DNA from: a bacterium | GTDB taxonomy: Bacteria; Actinomycetota; Humimicrobiia; Humimicrobiales; Humimicrobiaceae | DNA: 6,732 nt | Reading direction: 5' to 3' | Assembly: GCA_030611285.1 (NCBI GenBank) | Contig: JAUWQC010000053.1 | Location: 1 to 6,732 of the forward strand | Shown here: positions 6,628 to 6,732 of the stretch, piece by piece | Position numbering within the stretch: position 1 is the stretch's first letter | Layout: every line of letters begins with the position of its first letter | Notes under the pieces: model-generated | Seen by the model: only the letters and a program-made list of their open reading frames with translations | The model's database searches: none | What the model was told of the DNA's origin: nothing | Translations under genes and position numbers: made by a program

Positions 6628-6665
6628 AAAAAAAGTTATGGCTTTTTTTAAAGTTCTAAAAAAAG
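6628..6665 (+). repeat. Alternative A/T hairpins around the tgt start codon
   Basis: CTTTTTTT (6642-6649) is perfectly complementary to two flanking copies of AAAAAAAG, at 6628-6635 and 6658-6665. The first pairing puts the ATG (6638-6640) in a 6-nt loop; the second forms a stem inside the coding region with an 8-nt loop. Only one can form at a time. Both are almost all A-U and therefore weak. Confidence 0.4.
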
Positions 6666-6732
6666 ATAACAAGTCATCTGCCAGGGCAGGAATAATGACT
6701 ACAAAAAGAGGGATCATCAGGACCCCAGTATT
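6638..6732 (+). CDS. tgt: Queuine/preQ1 tRNA-guanine transglycosylase Tgt (3' partial)
   Basis: Tgt swaps guanine 34 of GUN-anticodon tRNAs for preQ1, the step before QueA. Only 31 codons are inside the window. They read MAFFKVLKKDNKSSARAG, then IMTTKRGIIRTPV, matching the Tgt N-terminus (ARxGxxxTxHGxIxTPVF). The catalytic aspartates lie beyond the edge, so activity cannot be judged. An in-frame TAA at 6623-6625 and the lack of another start codon fix the ATG at 6638. No Shine-Dalgarno is present; the leader is A-rich. Codons 2-4 contain a run of seven T. Position after queA is the usual order, but the 220-bp gap is larger than elsewhere in this block. Confidence 0.88.
   Translation, partial: MAFFKVLKKDNKSSARAGIMTTKRGIIRTPV

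Larger units (their letters stand above)
6418..6637 (+). other. 220-bp AT-rich intergenic region between queA and tgt
   Basis: This is the only sizeable non-coding stretch in the window; every other gap is 5-51 nt. It is strongly A/T-rich and contains no homology-bearing ORF that I can recognise. It has no GC-rich hairpin with a T-run, so no classical intrinsic terminator follows queA. It holds short A/T dyads, a repeated 11-mer, a candidate promoter and an 8-codon ORF, each listed separately. Its size suggests tgt may have its own promoter; this is inferred. Confidence 0.7.

Noticed and set aside
6418..6637. preQ1 riboswitch before tgt
   Set aside because: Considered because of the pathway. 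I could not find the class I pattern of a small stem, C-rich loop and A-rich tail pairing into that loop, and there is no GC-containing stem. A covariance-model search would settle it.

Overview
The window is a bacterial housekeeping gene block, all on the + strand and tightly packed. It runs lemA (5' end cut off by the window), htpX, pdxS, yebC, ruvC, ruvA, ruvB, queA, a 220-bp AT-rich gap, and the first 31 codons of tgt (cut off by the 3' edge). Base composition is AT-rich (about 35-40 % GC by sampling lines). Arginine is mostly AGA/AGG and isoleucine is very often ATA. I see no mobile element, CRISPR array, rRNA or tRNA.

Organism: pdxS followed by yebC-ruvC-ruvA-ruvB matches the order I know from Actinobacteria such as Streptomyces and Mycobacterium (pdxS-pdxT-yebC-ruvCAB), but pdxT is missing here. 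The ruvB-queA-tgt continuation is common in Firmicutes and other bacteria. A low-GC lineage related to deep Actinobacteriota or Firmicutes is the best guess; the phylum is not established from this window.

Layout: lemA-htpX (2-1490) form the usual envelope pair, a membrane-anchored coiled-coil protein with a membrane zinc protease. pdxS (1510-2391) makes pyridoxal 5'-phosphate. yebC (2443-3192) is a TACO1/YebC-family protein. ruvCAB (3203-5388) encode the complete Holliday-junction branch migration and resolution machine. queA (5404-6417) and tgt (6638 to the edge) act in queuosine tRNA modification. Gaps between genes up to queA are 5-51 nt, with no terminator-like hairpin, so lemA through queA could be one transcript.

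The only sizeable non-coding stretch is 6418-6637. It holds AT-only dyads, a repeated palindromic 11-mer, a candidate extended -10 promoter, and an 8-codon ORF with a good Shine-Dalgarno. Just before tgt, two mutually exclusive A/T hairpins surround or follow its start codon. These are low-complexity signals and are offered as hypotheses. I found no evidence for a previously undescribed multi-gene system. The most useful leads are the absent pdxT, the gap before tgt, and unusual residues in QueA and RuvA.
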